DNA of 64,000 nt from Prostheceraeus crozeri (lineage: Eukaryota > Platyhelminthes > Polycladida > Euryleptidae). The position numbers and the translations under genes were made by a program. The stretch spans positions 930,001 to 994,000 of the forward strand of contig CAJQUW010009323.1 in assembly GCA_907163375.1 (NCBI GenBank). Direction: 5' to 3'. Below the pieces are notes generated by a model. It was not told where the DNA came from and did no database searches. It saw only the letters and a program-made list of their open reading frames with translations. Below are positions 11,553 through 22,500 of this stretch, piece after piece; the first letter of the stretch is position 1, and each line of letters begins with the position of its first letter.

Positions 11553-11742
11553 TGATGATGATGATTTAATGTCACTGCTTCCCTTACTGGTGCTTGGACG
11601 GTACTTACATAGTAAGAGTTTAATCTGGAGCGTTGTGATTCTTTGGTCGGATGCCCTTCCTGACGACATCCAATGACTCTTCCGGGGTCCGACCTCTTAA
11701 CCGAAAGATCGCTAGGCCAAGCACTTGATCACTGTGACACGG
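11553..11742 (-). mobile_element. tRNA-derived SINE, family 1, right copy
   Basis: Read on the minus strand it has CAAGTGCTTGGCCTAGCG, a box-B-like AGGTCGGACCC and the core GTCAGGAAGGGCATCC. The body continues with CCGTCCAAGCACCAGTAAGG and an ATC-rich tail. It is inverted relative to the copy at 9007, so the two SINEs flank the palindrome, but their divergence argues that they are older than it. Confidence 0.8.
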
Positions 11743-12187
11743 AAACTACACTGGAATCTCGATTGCAGTTGCCATATCATTGCCTACTTAAAAGCATGTT
11801 AAAAACGCTGTTTAACACATAAATAAAAAGCCACGGCTTGTAGCCACGGCTATTAGAAAACATGTTTTAAAACCACGTTTTTGAACACAAGCTTCATACT
11901 GTGTTATGCACGCAAGCTTGGTTGCATTGTTTTATATAAGACATTGAAGCTGTTATCCTTGTTCGTCTGACAATACAGCAGTCCAATTTGGTGTTAGAGG
12001 CATTATGTTATTTAGGGAAGTACAACATGTAACAATCTTGCCTTACGCGCTCAAATGTACTGAGCATTATTGCGTAAATGTACATAAAGTGACCATCAAA
12101 TCCATCTGAACACCAAAATTACACTTATGAATTTGATTGAAGATGTTTTGGCCTGTCATTTATTTTTAATGATGAAAGAAGAGTCAG

Positions 12188-12360
12188 GGTTTCAATGGCG
12201 CAATTATATTTTATGAAATATCTAATTAATTTCGGTTACTATTCGGCAAACATCACCAGATGATGATTATCAATCCGTCAGATCATATGATAATGGTTGC
12301 TGAATAATAACCGAAAGAAATTATATATTTAATCAAATAATTACGCCATTAAAACCCTTT
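12188..12360. repeat. Small foldback element (MITE-like)
   Basis: AGGGTTTCAATGGCGCAATTA at the left and its diverged reverse complement at the right enclose ATTTCGGTTACTATTCGG and its complement. The arms are about 70 bp. It looks like a short non-autonomous foldback; no target duplication could be fixed. Confidence 0.65.
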
Positions 12361-13700
12361 ATCATTGAAAACACCTATGAAAGCCTAGGATATGTCATTT
12401 AAGTCAATGTTTATAATTATTAGTTCCCGTAGGTGATTCTGTGTTGTCGTTATCAACAGATTTCTAAGAGAATAAAGACATGTTTATTGAACCGTAATAC
12501 AGAGTATTCATTCTCTCCAAACAGTGACTATGATATTTAAAATTTTTGCTAAAACACAGAAGGATTGTATTTCCATTGATCTTGCAAATGGTCAGTGTTA
12601 GTTACACATTGATTGAACGCAATCTGAGTCCTCGCGCAGTGTTCTTCATTCTTTGTATGAACTCTACGGTGTCTCCCTATGGTTTTGTGTCTACTTGGCC
12701 ATAAATTTCAGGTTTTTTGATCTTCTATTGTTGCAAAGATGTCTTAGTCGCTGGTCTGTCTGGTTTGAAAGTGTCACACCGCTCATATCTGTGGTGTACC
12801 GTTGTCTTATCACAACGTGATGCCTTTCTGACATTCTGATTTTCTAGTATTGCTTGATTGCTTCTCTGTACGTCATGGGGTGGTATATTTTCTACAACAT
12901 TAAAATATTATGATGATGTGCGGAATAACTCATCTTTTTCATTGATTTGAATGCAAATGTCATCATCCGCAATTAAAAGAAGGCGTGATCGTTTGCATCA
13001 ATACTTCCCACTCGCAGGCTTTACTTCAATTTGACTGTTCTTTTTTGATTTTGCCCTAACTATCCGGCAGATCACGAGATAGGTATGTTATGCCACGAAG
13101 TAAGCGATACGTCTGTGTTTTTGCTGATAAATGTTTTAAATAAAAACCTCAAAATCTTTCATCCGCTTTCGACTCTCATCGGAGATAGATCAGTAGAAAA
13201 GAGATGAAAGAAAGTTCGAATATCTTATCTATTTTCTGCCGACTTGCATCGCAAACATACTCCTGATAAATACGCCTAGAGGGAAAGCCGAAATTCCCGA
13301 TGCTGTTCTGTTTATCTGAATTCATTTACTATGCGATCCATTTCAAATTCATGAAGTCATTCATAAGTATGTATGAAGCTTCTCCTTCAGTAGTCCTTGT
13401 GCATTTGTTGCCTTGTATGGGAGTGATTTCATTTCATTTCAATACAGGGAAATGCTTGCTGTTTTGGATTTTTATTAATTTCATGTGCGGTTGTTTAAGG
13501 AATGTGGTATTTTTGATTTGAGAACTTCAAATTGTCGAATATTGTGACGACCAATATATACATTCAAAAGTTACTTGTAAAGTAATTCATCGATTATGTA
13601 CGTAGTTTGTCATAGCATTAAATTCATAATTTATAGAAAAGGAACTATAAAAGCAATTTACAAAATGTGTAGCAGAATGATATTTTACTTAATCATTAAT

Positions 13701-13784
13701 TATATCAAAATCTGCGCTTCGACGATTATCTATATTTCGCACCAAATCGTCGTAGGTAATCGTCAAAGCGCAAATTTTGATATA
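13701..13784. repeat. 84-bp hairpin MITE
   Basis: TATATCAAAATCTGCGCTTC at 13701 pairs with GAAGCG-like sequence ending TTTTGATATA at 13784; arms are about 29 bp with few mismatches and a 26-bp loop. TATA ends are compatible with a TA-duplicating (mariner-type) MITE, but the superfamily is not proven. Confidence 0.65.
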
Positions 13785-16700
13785 ACTTCACCGACGTCAA
13801 ACCTTCAATCTTTGATCATTAATTAATGTTCCAAGTAATAATTACTTCCATGGATTTACCGCATGCGAAATTGCTGCTGCCAACGTTAAAAGTCATATCT
13901 TTTATTTTGATGTGACTTTGTCCAGTCTTCTTAGGAACTTTAATGGCTTTCCCAACGAGATTGGTAATTATTGGCATGTCTCTCTCCCTCTCTGAATATG
14001 CTATGAAAATCATCAGCTATTCTGGAAAGCTTATTATCGAAGACAGTTTCATTCATTGACTATCGTCCGCTGATGGATGATTTCGCTAATAGTCTTTCCG
14101 TTTCTCCTGAAAGTTAAGGGAAGTCTTTCCGTTTCTCTTCTATGAATGGACACATAAAACGTCGAATTGTTCAGCACGGAATATCTGACATGCTTAAAGT
14201 TGCGACGTCGTGGACATCATGAAGCGTGTTTACGGAAGATTTTCTTCTTGGTAACATTTTCAGATCGGAGAATCGGAGCCGATCTTAGGAAAATATAATA
14301 AACTGAAATACTGCTTTATTATATACTTCCTTTATTCATATACAAAGTATTCGCATTATGAATGCATATTCATTCACTTTTGCGGCTCATCGTTGCATAT
14401 TCTCGCCTTTCCGGCAATTCCAAAAGGGCTCATCAATCACACAATAACTCAAATTTGTTAAATGATTATTCTTCATAATTGCAGTTCTGCATTCAGATAG
14501 CGTCATCGAATGAATGATAAGTAAGAATTTATGATACGTAGACGCATGGGGAAGCGGTTATATGTTTTATAAAATCAGATTAAGAAATTATCCAAAAAAA
14601 GGGTTGATTCATATTCAGATTATTGTGAAAATTTATGATCGATGTGATCATGTATAAATCATTTTATCTATAAATGGCCACCGAGTATGTAGCGGTTTGA
14701 TAACTTTTTGTAAACAACTGTGAATCAACGATATAATGGTTAGTGCGATGCCCATTATTCTGTATACATTTTGTAGCCGCTTTCATGATCAGGGTAGTTT
14801 ACAGCTTCATAGAAGCAGAATATTGTTAAGGTCGATCTCTTGAAATGCAATCCGTCCAACTATTGATCACGATCTGTACAGGAAGACATGAAATCCAGCA
14901 TTTCACATCACAGCATTGTTAGACTATAACATCGCTGAAATCGGCCCCTGATGTAGAAGACATATTTTCACAGTGATCATCAATATAGGGGTTTCAAAAC
15001 TTAATCCAATCGAACCATGGCCAAATTTGCTAGCGATAGGAGCAGTCGTGATCTACAACACTACATTTTCACACACGTGGCATTGCACACAAAACACCAG
15101 TACGTTCCAAAGAATGATGATGTCTAATAATTGATTATCTGAATTCTTGATGCAAATTTTGAAGTCCAGAATTCTAGATGTGCTTGAAATTTTCTTGATG
15201 ATAATGATGATTATCCTTCATTTTTTCGCTATGAAACTTCTTGTTTTTCAAATTTTGAAATCTCGAAGGAATTCGTTGGACAATAAACTACCATTTTTGG
15301 ATGATATTTTAGAGACATTAGAAAACAAAAAATTACAACTGATTGCTGTGTCTATAAAAACCTGATATCCTGATATTCTGTGTAACTTCAGTTCCAGCGA
15401 TCTGTTTAACTTTCTGTTATTGGAAATGTGATCTATTGACACATTTTGCATTTCATGGTTAACATGTTATTGACATTAAGAGATTAGTATCGTCGTAAAT
15501 GTATTCAACATCCATGGGTGTCCATCTGCATTCATTTGCAAGCAGCTAAGTAGCATGAATCTCGAATCTCAGCTATCTTCAACTAAAGCATCAATGCTCA
15601 TGTCCATACGACATCGATTTTAAAATCTTGGATTACTGTAAGCTGTAAAGCGCCCCTCCTTCCAAATACTTTCGATGATGAATAGGTTTATGTAGGCTTC
15701 CAATAATTATCCTTTCCTTCTGCGTGACGTTCATCACTGCGGTTTGGAAGTTAGACTACTTCGTATTGTCCCTCTGTAAATATTTTCCATCAAATATTCC
15801 CTTTATGTTATTAATAATTCATAGTGATTTTAAACTCATGTAGTTCCAAATGTCTGCTAAATATATCACTTCATATTTCTCAATCAATTTGTAAACAATC
15901 TTGCACCAATGATAGAGGGGTTCAGTTGAAATGAATGTCATGCAATGTTATTGAATTCATTCCCTTAAAATGTTAGTCCAAAGAAGTCGATGTAGAAATA
16001 TTTCTGATTTTTTCATTTTGACTATTTTCTATAATTATTTTAAAATTTCCGCAGTTGCAGAAGCTGCACTCTTACTCATCAGTACAGCATTGCAGGCTAA
16101 CCAGTTACAGGAAGCAGAGACTGTACACCCTCATTCTGTCTCCGACTAAGAAACCGCTTTTCCGTGATTATGGACGCAAGTAAATTAATCACATTTTTTT
16201 ACTCTTATGTGGAAATTATCTTGTTATTTCACTTGAACAGTCGTTTCAAGGCGTGTCATCATCACACCTATTGCTGAGTGTGCATTAAATGCAAGTTTCC
16301 AATGCTCTATGTTTACTCCTTCAAGCGCAAAAGTATTCAGTTTTGAAACATGATAAGGAAATCGATATCTTCATATTACGCCTATCTGTTCGATGAGCTT
16401 GATCATTCTGCATAAAATTACAAGCTTGCTTCTTGCTATGTTTGAAACATGTATCGTAAAATTACCGCAGAATTGATTGACTCCTTAGATCAGTGTGCTA
16501 AAATATGCAGTATTATTTATAAGCATTGGCCATGCTTGATAAACGAATTCATGAAGTGTGTCGCTACTACAAGCGGTGATTTTATTAGAATTAGTTTTTG
16601 CTCTTAAGCTTCACAACCATCTCATTTGATTATGTTAAAATGAGGGAAAATAAGTGATGGATACAGTTGTAATATGCAATTGAATTCTTGATGTCACTAG

Positions 16701-16876
16701 GCATAGGAATGTTAAGAATGCATAAGAATGTTGCTAGGCATTCTTGATGTTGCTAGTAGGCATAATAATACAATAAGTGCCCAGTATTAAGGCTATGAAA
16801 GAGAGACAAAGGTTCGGAGGACCTTGAATCACAGATAAGATAAGGATTAAAGAAGTTCAATTGCGATCCTCACCAC

Positions 16877-19199
16877 CAGGGCTGTGGAGCCGGAGCCTTA
16901 AGGAGCCGATGGTTTTGGTCGGAGCCGGAGCCGATTTATCACAAAGGCTCCGGCTCCGGCTCCGGCTCCGATAGTTTGAGCTTTGATATAAATCTAGAAT
17001 TTTTTGAAAGTTATTAATTGGCATCATAAAAAATTAAATCATTTGAAATCTAAAGATATGTCTTTTAAGTATACCAATGATCTGTCCTCCACGATATCTT
17101 TCTTTGCAGTTGCCGCCTTCTTTTGTATTATATTTATTATATATTTACACACATGTGTAGTATTTTTTTATTGCATATGTTTCGTAAGACTAATTTCCAT
17201 ATTGACAACGTATTCTCCAAAATCCATTAATTTGAAGACTTGTTATATGCATGCTAACTAGATGATTGTAGATTCCTAGAGACAAGTCGCCAGTCATTTA
17301 TGTACACATTTCCAGTTCAGTCAGCAAAGATAATATAGCTACATTTCTTGCGCAATGTCTTAAATCTAATACGGTTACTATGTAGGCTATCATCTATCGG
17401 TATGGCTACTGGCAGAAGCTACTGGCATCTGTGACAATGCCAATTTCCTTAGATTGTATTGTAGGCTCTTGTGCAGTCCCCCACCTACATTTTTCAAAAC
17501 AATCGATTATTCAATTTGATCAATTTTGATTGGAGGGATAACTCTTCACACTCACACGAATGACCTGACTACAAGTCCTCACATGGCTATAGCAATAAGC
17601 GACCCAGCCACTTCTAGTAGCGCCCTATTATTTTAAAGGTATCTCATTCACAATGAATTTCCTTTGACTTCAAAATTCAAAGGGTATATTTCAATGCGAA
17701 AAACCCGAAGGCAAATTACAATGTTGACTTGCTGACGACGTTTGCGACCATGAGATCGCAATTACCCACGTAGATTTTTGCAACAGCACGGGATGCTTCA
17801 CTCAAACCGGTGATGCTGAAACGGACATCCAATGGTGCTGCATCTTTTGACCAGAGAAAAAATGGGGGGGGGAGGACTGCACAAGAGCCGTATCGTGTAA
17901 TAATATTTCCCCAAATGTCATAGACCTGTGGATTTCAAGAATTTTCATTATTATTTTTTCCGTCTGTCAACACTTTATGCTGATATCATGCTGACTTATA
18001 TGTAAACAATAAAAAAAGGACTGAGACGCTCTCAATAAAGGCGCCTTTTGACTTCCCTTTTCTATTGTCTGTGACGTTAAACCGCACGCGCATTCGAAAG
18101 CTAGCAAAGTAGATGGGATTTCTGCTCGGTGCTCGCAGTCAAATTTTTATTATGCATAGCACCCTGCAACATACTGTGTGATACTCCGAGTTCAGTTTCA
18201 TCAGCCTAACCATCATCAGAGGAATAGTGGTAATGTGTTATACATAAATTGAATATAATAATATACATGAATCATTGATGAATTATTTAGTGCAACTTTA
18301 CGACATAATGAAAAATACGAAATTAATATAATGTAAGTTAGGCCTTAACTTATTAAGTATGCTGCATAGAATTACAAAACTTGTCCTAAATTAGATATTT
18401 TTAATTTTTTTAAGTATAATTTTCAATTGTACATTTCTAGCCTACACTGCAATGAGGCTATCTAAATTACAATTTCTACAGATGATGAGTCGTGGGCTAC
18501 CCACCGATCATATTATTTATGGACCAACAGACTATTGAATAAAGGCAATAACAAATAACAATAACAACCTAAGCTAGCCTATATACACTTTAATATTCAA
18601 TAAAGCAATTGATATCTTTATTGATACGGTATATTTGGCTATATAGCCGATACCCTTTCCATGTTCGAGTAGATACAGGCCCTATAAGCTATTTAGAGGC
18701 ATACGCTATCCAGTTTCATATTCAAGCTTTGTTAAAAAGCTTATACTACTATTCGGCCCCTGTGACGGCTAATTAGGTATATCATCATCACTCATGTGGT
18801 CTTATTTAATGTAGCCTCGTAGTAGACTGGTTGCAGGCTAGGCCAATTTATATTTAGCCAGTGCGGGAGATTATCTAATTTAACCAATCCAGGCTATAAC
18901 TTTATTTTATCTTTCAGAGATAGTCAATTCATGCAAAAATATTTGACAAGTATGTTATTTGTCATTATATTAGGCTATTATCATTTTTATTATTAACTTA
19001 AGTCGCTGCTTGTTAATGAAAACTAATTTGATGATTGTAGCAAGCCTCTAAAGGCCACACCGTTATCCAAAAAACCCGTTCAACGGATCCAGGATAACCA
19101 GCATAGATAGAACCTGAAATTGAAGTCGGAGCCGGAACCTTTCACATTAGTGTCGTGGAGCCGGAGCCGATGAGATAACGCATCGGCTCCACAGCCCTG
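16877..19199. mobile_element. Non-autonomous hAT-like element, 2.3 kb
   Basis: The ends are CAGGGCTGTGGAGCCG and its reverse complement, flanked by a perfect 8-bp duplication CTCACCAC (16869-16876 and 19200-19207). GGAGCCGGAGCCG words are iterated inside both ends, as subterminal repeats. This TIR type is widespread in animal hAT elements. No transposase motif was found in the 2323 bp, so it depends on a transposase elsewhere, or its own has decayed beyond recognition. The TIR differs from that of the intact hAT at 856-5049, which is therefore probably not its driver. Confidence 0.9.
17716..17850 (-). CDS. Exon-like open stretch, unrecognised
   Basis: On the minus strand 44 codons read SKDAAPLDVRFSITG, later EASRAVAKIYVG, then a stop. 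Composition looks protein-like and AAAG precedes a possible splice acceptor, but no domain is recognised. It lies inside the 2.3-kb hAT-like element and could be captured host sequence, transposase remnant or chance. Confidence 0.18.
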   Translation of the reverse strand, partial: SKDAAPLDVRFSITGLSEASRAVAKIYVGNCDLMVANVVSKSTL

Positions 19200-20069
19200 C
19201 TCACCACAGTCAACAAGCCTTTCCCTCACCCCGTGAAAGACGAAATATTGGGCAATGATCATTGCTACTGATAACAGCAAGAATATAAGCACATATTGCA
19301 GCTTTACTTTCATTTATGTCACGACAAATTCATTAGGCTATGACAGGGAATCTCTTCTTATTGTGAGAATATAATTGTGCATTTATCTAACAAATGTCAA
19401 AAATATGTAGAATTTGGAATCTTCTGTCACAGTCAACGGTAACTAATTTCCGTTGATCCTCAATTATTTCAAAGTTGAGGCTATCATTGACAACAACTAC
19501 GAGGACACCCAGAACTTCAGTGTCAGTACATTCTGTAAAAGTTGCAGATAACACAGAATCTATTCACAAACTTTCTCAAGATAAACTGATAAATGAACGA
19601 TAGATTCGTATAGCAAATAAAAATGGAAACTGATATCTCTGAACATTTCATTGACGAAACATCTCTGACTTATTTCAGATTTATTCCGCTTTAACAGCAG
19701 ATATCGTTATGTCTTTGATGCATAGAATATTCTCCTTGACTAATGGAGTGACTTTCTCGATGGAATCTTAAATTTGATCTTTAGTTGTGTACATGTTTAT
19801 TGTTGATGATGCAAATAATATAACAGTATCTCCATTTTCCTTATTTGAGCAGTTGAAGTAGATGTCCTAGTGCTCTTATGATGTTTGCGATCTCGATTCT
19901 TAAAATTTTAGTCAACTTTCTGTAGCTACAACCATCTGTGCGTAGTGAATACAAGTGTGTAACTGCGAAACTAACGGCAAACTGATAAGTTTTAATGTGC
20001 ATAAGGACATCCTTCGTGCAACATTTGTATGACATGCAACATCAAGATTTAATGACAGAGAGTGTCAAT

Positions 20070-20160
20070 GAGTAATTGGTTCCACTTGGGAATCGAAGCG
20101 TTGAGTTATGCTTTGCGCGTTGTCAATTGTTGACTGGCACCGCCTGGTCAGTTGTTCATT
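20070..20160 (-). mobile_element. Possible tRNA-derived SINE remnant
   Basis: The minus strand shows a box-A-like TGACCAGGCGGTGCC and a box-B-like GCTTCGATTCCCAAG at tRNA-like spacing. No second copy was found in the window, so this stays tentative. Confidence 0.3.
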
Positions 20161-20314
20161 TTGTTTTTTTAAAAAATCAGGTTTCGATTTTATCTCTTTA
20201 ATCCCGATTTCATCGATGTTTCGTTTATCATTCCTTTTCAGTACAAAATACAGCATCAAGTCATTTTCAGATCTTCAGAAGATTTTTTTCTTTCTACATT
20301 GATGATAATCAAAA

Positions 20315-20683
20315 GTGAACCACCTAAATTCTGGCTCATTTTCATGAACCTTTGTCAATCAAAGGTGAAATTTTCTGCGTCTTTCATTGACTTTGTAGAA
20401 CCAGTTGGCCATCAAATGTGCCCATGATGGTAGCTGGTGGTCACTAATATTTCGTAGCCTCACCAGAAGTTTAATCACTTGTCGAATCCGGGGGGCATTC
20501 CTTTGATCAGTGCTACTTGATCTAAATTGCCAGACTCTCGACTTAGCAGAGCTTGAAGTCGAGAAATACCATCCAGGTAGAATTGATCGCCTTCCACTTC
20601 CTTTCTGTAAACTCCATACATTTTCAATGGGATTGAGGTCTGTCTAGCAAGCGGGCCATTTCAGAGTTTGTGCGTCGGCCTGA
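20315..20683 (-). pseudogene. Tc1-like transposase, 3' fragment
   Basis: The minus-strand translation contains TLKWPAC, a stop, then TDLNPIENVW, the diagnostic Tc1 block that carries the catalytic Glu of DD34E enzymes. About 55 further codons follow, ending near KVNERRRKFHL. Just beyond, AGTGAACCACCTAAATT on the plus strand is probably the element end; similar CCACCTAAAT ends border the foldback at 30687-31830. The N-terminal HTH and the first two Asp blocks are absent and at least one stop is present. It is a dead remnant. Confidence 0.75.
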
Positions 20684-21344
20684 ATTTTGAATTATTTAGT
20701 CACAAAGTTTTGACGAGTTATGTTGATAAGATATGAATAAGTTGGAGAATTACTGTACCATGTATTAAGAACGCAATTCGGAATGCACCAATTATTGGTG
20801 ATTTTGCTACACGCTGAATCATTTAACGGGGAAGTTACATGCATACTGTTCATGGCCACTAACGCTCAGTTGATTTAATGACGTGTAATTAAATTAGTAT
20901 AATTAACGTACAATTAATATAATTGTATAATTGCATATTGAGGCACTCGATTAATAGTGGTCCATTGTGCAAGTCTGTTTATCGGATCGGACAAGATATT
21001 AATCCGGATTATTTATAGAATCAAACTTGATGCAAATAGTGTTCAATGAAGCGACGACGCATGTGACGGCACGCAATCTCACGCGAAGATTACTTTGATC
21101 AAGTGCTCATAGTGCACTCCATGATGTAGAAGCTGAAGAGCAGCTTCGGACATTCATGATTTATATACATGTAATTTAAATGAATGAATTTAATAATGTA
21201 ATGAAACAAATTCACCTTGGCAAATGGATCGAAACGAACAAATCTCCATCTAACTATTATAAACATCCAGAATGTCACTCATTGAATTAGATTTGATATT
21301 TTACTTTACTGGGCAGAGGGTTGCAAACCTTCTTGAACCGTGTC

Positions 21345-22430
21345 CGCATCAAATCAAGGGGTTTTATGATAAGTAGAGGCTTCCCCAATTTTTAATTAGA
21401 TAATAGATTTCATTTTCTAGCGCGAGATCTTTCATTGACTGCCGCTTTATTGTGCTATTATTGCGTTGTTCATTAGATGTGAACGAGCTGTTTGTTTTGT
21501 TTGCTGCCATGTACCTGTCAATCCGCCTGATATCGTTGTGATTTCATGTGAGATGTAGTCAGGCAGCCAGAACGAGTTTCTGCAGGGAACGAGCCCGAAA
21601 GTGAGACTTTCACAGAATGATGTACATCCTATGCCTACTACGAATCTGCACGTCTGCCGGGTTCTAGTGAGTTCCTCTTCTTGTCAGACAGGATCAAAGA
21701 AAAACACATGCTTATCCAATGGGACGCAAGTTGCAGTTTTTGGCTAAAATGAAATTTTGCATGTTTTCTCTGATTAAACGAAGAGTACTAAGCCCAGAGT
21801 CATAATTTTTGACATGGAATGTCTTCAGGTCATTTCCTTTCATTTTCATGCACCCCTGTCTACAAAACTAAACACATTTAGAATTGGCGAGTCTCTTAAT
21901 GTCGGGAAGCACAAACATTCTGAGCAACTTTATGCACATTCAATCACATTCTCGCATACATTGCCGATCAGAAGCATATCTATACCACATGAACATGAAA
22001 GGAAATGACCTGAAGACATTCCATATCAAGAATTATGACTCTAGACTTGATACTGTCCAGTTGATGACCGAAAACATGCAAAATTTCATTTTAACCAAAA
22101 ACTGCAATCTGCGTCCCATTGGATTTATGTGTTTTTCTTTGATCCTGTCTGACAAGAAGAGGAACTCACTAGAACTCGGCAGACGTGCCGATTCGTAGTA
22201 GGCAGACGATGTACATCATTCTGTGAAAGTCTCACTTTCGGGCTCGTTCCCTGCAGAAACTCGTTCTGACTGTCGGACTATTGTGTTCATCGTTTGTGAT
22301 TCAACAATCCAGTGCAGTCGCTTGAGAATAGCCTACGATGTAGGCCGAAAGATCTCGCGCGAGAAAATGAAGTCTTATCTGATGAAAAGTTGGGGAATCC
22401 TCTACTTAACATAAAGCACATTCAATTTCC
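21345..22430. repeat. Diverged palindrome immediately upstream of the RSK exon
   Basis: The best-matched arms are 21568-21850 (GAACGAGTTTCTGCAGGGAA onward) and 21985-22271. Similarity resumes further out: TAGAGGCTTCCCCAA and GCGCGAGATCTTTC at 21378-21435 are mirrored by GAAAGATCTCGCGC and GGGGAATCCTCTACTTA at 22347-22408. The arms are visibly diverged (roughly 85%), so it is older than the 9-11 kb palindrome. The right arm ends about 70 bp before the RSK splice acceptor. No target duplication was identified. Confidence 0.8.
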
Positions 22431-22500
22431 TATGTTTGAAAAAATTGAAGGGTTTATTCTATCGTTTCTATCCGTTCCTACGTCATTCTATCCGTTTCAG

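Larger units (their letters stand above)
11743..16868. other. Mostly unassigned AT-rich DNA
   Basis: Apart from the two small inverted repeats listed separately (12188-12360, 13701-13784), no coding exon, RNA gene or known repeat was recognised. ATGATGATT-type simple sequence occurs near 15200. Confidence 0.5.
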
